Origin: Aphelocoma coerulescens
Lineage: Eukaryota; Chordata; Aves; Passeriformes; Corvidae
Length of the DNA: 64,000 nt
Reading direction: 5' to 3'
Assembly: GCF_041296385.1 (NCBI RefSeq)
Contig: NC_091018.1
Coordinates: forward strand, 1,991,501 to 2,055,500
Each line of letters begins with the position of its first letter. Position 1 is the first letter of the stretch. The position numbers and the translations under genes were made by a program. Below the pieces are notes generated by a model. That model searched no databases and had not been told where the DNA came from. It saw only the letters and a program-made list of their open reading frames with translations. This document shows positions 61,581-64,000 of the stretch, one piece after another.

Positions 61581-61649
61581 CTCCAGGCTGAACTCCTGCA
61601 CAGTGAAGTCTGCTTCTCTTTAAAACCTGACAAAGATTGCTCAAGCGTG
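61581..61649 (+). other. Candidate exon B (69 bp, one open frame)
   Basis: The acceptor tract (ccccttcttcccccttag, AG at 61579-61580) is almost pure pyrimidine. The donor is GTG|GTAAGTTT. The exon is 69 bp, a multiple of three. Only the phase inherited from the ATG in candidate exon A is open. It reads LQAELLHSEVCFSLK and onward, while the other two frames hit stops. No protein family is recognised. It is the best-looking single exon in this cluster. Confidence 0.3.
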
Positions 61650-61900
61650 GTAAGTTTAAATATCAGGCTTAGATCAAACAATTTAAAATGAGTATTGTTT
61701 ATCAAGACTTTTTTTTTTTTAATTAAACTCTGGACTTGTAAATTCTGTGAAGGCTGGGAGTACACAAAGAGATCAGATGTGCCCTGGGTGACCCCAGCTG
61801 ACCAAAGGGATATCCCAGACCATGGCATCATGCTCAGCAATGAGAGCTCAGAGCACGCAGGAAGGGAGGACATTCACAGTTCTGTCCTTTGCCTTCCCAG

Positions 61901-62053
61901 GGATGGTGCATCGATGGAGCCCTGCTCTGCAGAACTGGGGTTTGGGAGGCCTCCCCTGCTCCATCTGGAAAGTCATTGCAAGGACTCTTGTGAGAAACTC
62001 TTGTTGCCACCAGGCAGCCACCAACCATCCTGGGAGAGACTTGGCTCCAGCAG
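61901..62053 (+). other. Candidate exon C (153 bp)
   Basis: It lies between a pyrimidine-rich acceptor (tctgtcctttgccttcccag) and a donor CAG|GTAGGT. In the phase inherited from exon B it stays open for 30 codons and then meets TGA near 61991-61993, about 60 bases before the donor. The two other frames are open across the whole exon. A transcript of exons A-B-C would thus encode at most about 57 residues, or be a lncRNA. A further acceptor-like site (tttgctttaacccactgcag, AG at 62204-62205) could begin a next exon. Confidence 0.27.
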
Positions 62054-64000
62054 GTAGGTGTTACTATGCCGAGATGGTGATAAGTTTTGTTATCATAATT
62101 CACTTAAACAAGCAGTGTCTGTGCAGTGAGGGGTGGGCACAGGCTGCAGCATTTCACAGGTTAGAGATGAATTTTGTACTCTTCCTTTGCTTTAACCCAC
62201 TGCAGAAGCAAACTGCAAACTGCTGACAGACCTCGAGACGTTGCATTTCTTCTGTGCTTACTCCAGTGAATGGTGTGTGACAGCATCTGCAAGTGCAGGA
62301 AGGAGCAGTTTAGGAAGAATTGCTTGTAGCTTTCTGTTTTAAGCACGGCTTTCCAGGAGATTTGCATACTATGGCCAGGCCAGGACATCTTTTGAACCCT
62401 GTGGGAATTAACACGACGTGCTCCACAAAGACTTTGAGGAAGCTGCTTTGTACCATTGCAAACACTTGAGGAAAAAGCTTCTGCAAACGCTACAGGATAC
62501 TGCAAATGGCAGCACCAGAATCTATTTTATTTTAGCTGACTGCCTTCTAGGGCTCTCTTGTTATTTTTCTTCAGATCCTGCTTTTGTGCCCCACACAAAG
62601 GGAAGTGTGTGTTTTGTTGATTGCCTTGACTGTGCCAGCAAACATGCAGAGTAATAGTGACTGATGTTCTGTGAGCTTTCTTATCTTCCATGATATGATT
62701 TCTCTAACAGCCATTCTAACTCTTTTCCCTGCATATTTTTGGTGCTGAATGCAATTCATCTTTTCACATCTTTTTTCTTATTGCCTTCTCTGATTTTCTT
62801 CTTTTTCTGGCTTAGAGGACAGCAAAGTTGTAATAACATTGTTAGGAAAAGGAAGGGAAATGAGAGCTTTTATGATTGTTAATACAGAGCTATTTTATCA
62901 CAGCAGATATTAACAGACCTTTTACTAGAAACATACATTTTCTTTTATCAGGTCATTATTAAGGAAATCTTTGGGTCTGAGAGTCTTTCTCCCATTGTCC
63001 CTCCTACCCTCCCTCCAAAATCCAAAATCCAAAAACTGAGAGGCATCATGCATGAATAAGTCACAGAGAAGGTTTCGAGTTTGGTCCAAAAAGGACCATA
63101 CTTGGAAGCAAGTGGCTGATCTGTATTCCATTCCGCTTTCTAATTCCTTGTTTCCTGTGCTGAGAATTCCCTTTAGGATTCCTGTAGATGGGAAGTGTTT
63201 GATGCTGGCTCTTGACTGAACAACTGGAAGGCCTCCATCAAACTTTTCACTTCATAGGAATTATCAGGTTTTTTCCCTGAATTTTGCTGTTGAAGTTTTT
63301 TGCTACCTATGGATGAAGGTTTTAACAGGGCTGAACTGATGCAGAGGTTGTCAGAGAGGAAGAGTGATGATGCTTACCCTGAGGAGGTTAAAAAGCCCAA
63401 CTTCCCATTATGAAGGCATTTTACTGCCTTAGGAGGTCAGTACCTGGATAAGGAAGTTCCAGCAAAGAGTGTCAACAGAAAGGAGTGGGTTGAAGTGATT
63501 TTTATGGAAGGCACACAGCAGGTCAGCAGTAGAGTGAGGAATAAATTTCAAGTCTTGTGAGTCCCAGCCCAATGTCTTTGCATCAAATTCTGCTGTTCTA
63601 GAAATCTCATAACTGCTGAGCACACCAGAAGGTAAAAGTTGGGCTGCACACACTGTGCCAGGTGACAATCACTGTGCTCTAGTTAAAAAACCCCAAAACA
63701 CCATTAATTAAACCTAATTAAAACTCCACCTATCTCTGATTACAAAAAATAATCTGTGAAAGGTGAAATGTCAGCTGCACCAGCATTTATGATCCCTTCT
63801 GAAATAAACACATTTGGAACCCAGAGTGATGGGAGAGCTGTGAGCAGTCCATGACAGCAGTGGAAATCTGTCCTGTGCTCGAGGCTGGGCTGGGAGGGCT
63901 GATTCTGCAGGCTTCTCTCAGGTTTCCTAGCTCTTAACATTTGGGGAGTCTTTTTCTAATTGGGAAATATTGCCTATTATGGTTTTTGTTTGGTTTTTTT
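62054..64000. other. Sequence without a recognised gene to the window edge
   Basis: Apart from the acceptor-like site ending at 62205, there are no convincing exon boundaries. The last bases (63980-64000) enter a GTTT/poly-T tract cut by the window end. A minus-strand donor-like CAGG|GTAAGC is at about 63374-63381 without a clear partner. Confidence 0.45.

Noticed and set aside
1..64000. Search for tRNA, rRNA, CRISPR, operon or phage-like features
   Set aside because: None seen. The window has eukaryotic (bird) repeat content and no prokaryotic organisation.

Overview
The window looks like bird (probably passerine-type) nuclear DNA. The main evidence is five truncated CR1 LINE 3' ends with the typical avian CR1 wording, plus one GC-rich fragment resembling an avian endogenous-retrovirus LTR/leader. 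The background is AT-rich, sparse in repeats and dotted with short poly-T and GTTT tracts. There are no prokaryotic gene features, tRNAs, rRNAs or CRISPR arrays. I cannot identify any known protein-coding gene. The most likely reading is intergenic sequence or a very large intron. Most open frames are short and behave like chance frames or antisense shadows of repeats.

Layout: 1-5.6 kb is featureless AT-rich DNA. At 5.65-7.5 kb lies the most distinctive structure: a minus-strand CR1 tail, then about 28 copies of a 55-bp GC- and CpG-rich minisatellite, then a unique CpG island that could be a promoter. From 7.5 to 40 kb the sequence is mostly unannotatable, with CR1 fragments at 13.97-14.33, 17.83, 28.3-28.6 and 31.1 kb, several T-rich simple repeats and one candidate exon at 14.38 kb. 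At 40.2-40.9 kb there is an unusually complete intron signature (GTAAGT donor, TACTAAC branch site, long pyrimidine tract, AG) followed by a possible terminal exon with an AATAAA signal. At 43.6-44.1 kb there is a 157-codon frame with a strong-context ATG that I do not recognise. From 44 to 56 kb there is AT-rich DNA that reads like conserved non-coding sequence, with local clusters of homeodomain and POU-type sites. At 56.8-57.4 kb is the LTR-like fragment. At 61.1-62.1 kb three same-strand candidate exons sit behind good splice signals.

No genes can be shown to work together here. The testable hypotheses are a CpG-island promoter bordered by an expanding minisatellite near 7.3 kb, and two candidate spliced transcripts on the plus strand near 40 kb and 61 kb, either lncRNAs or tiny-peptide genes. 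All exon calls come from splice-site reading by eye. They should be treated as hypotheses until RNA-seq and comparative alignments are checked.
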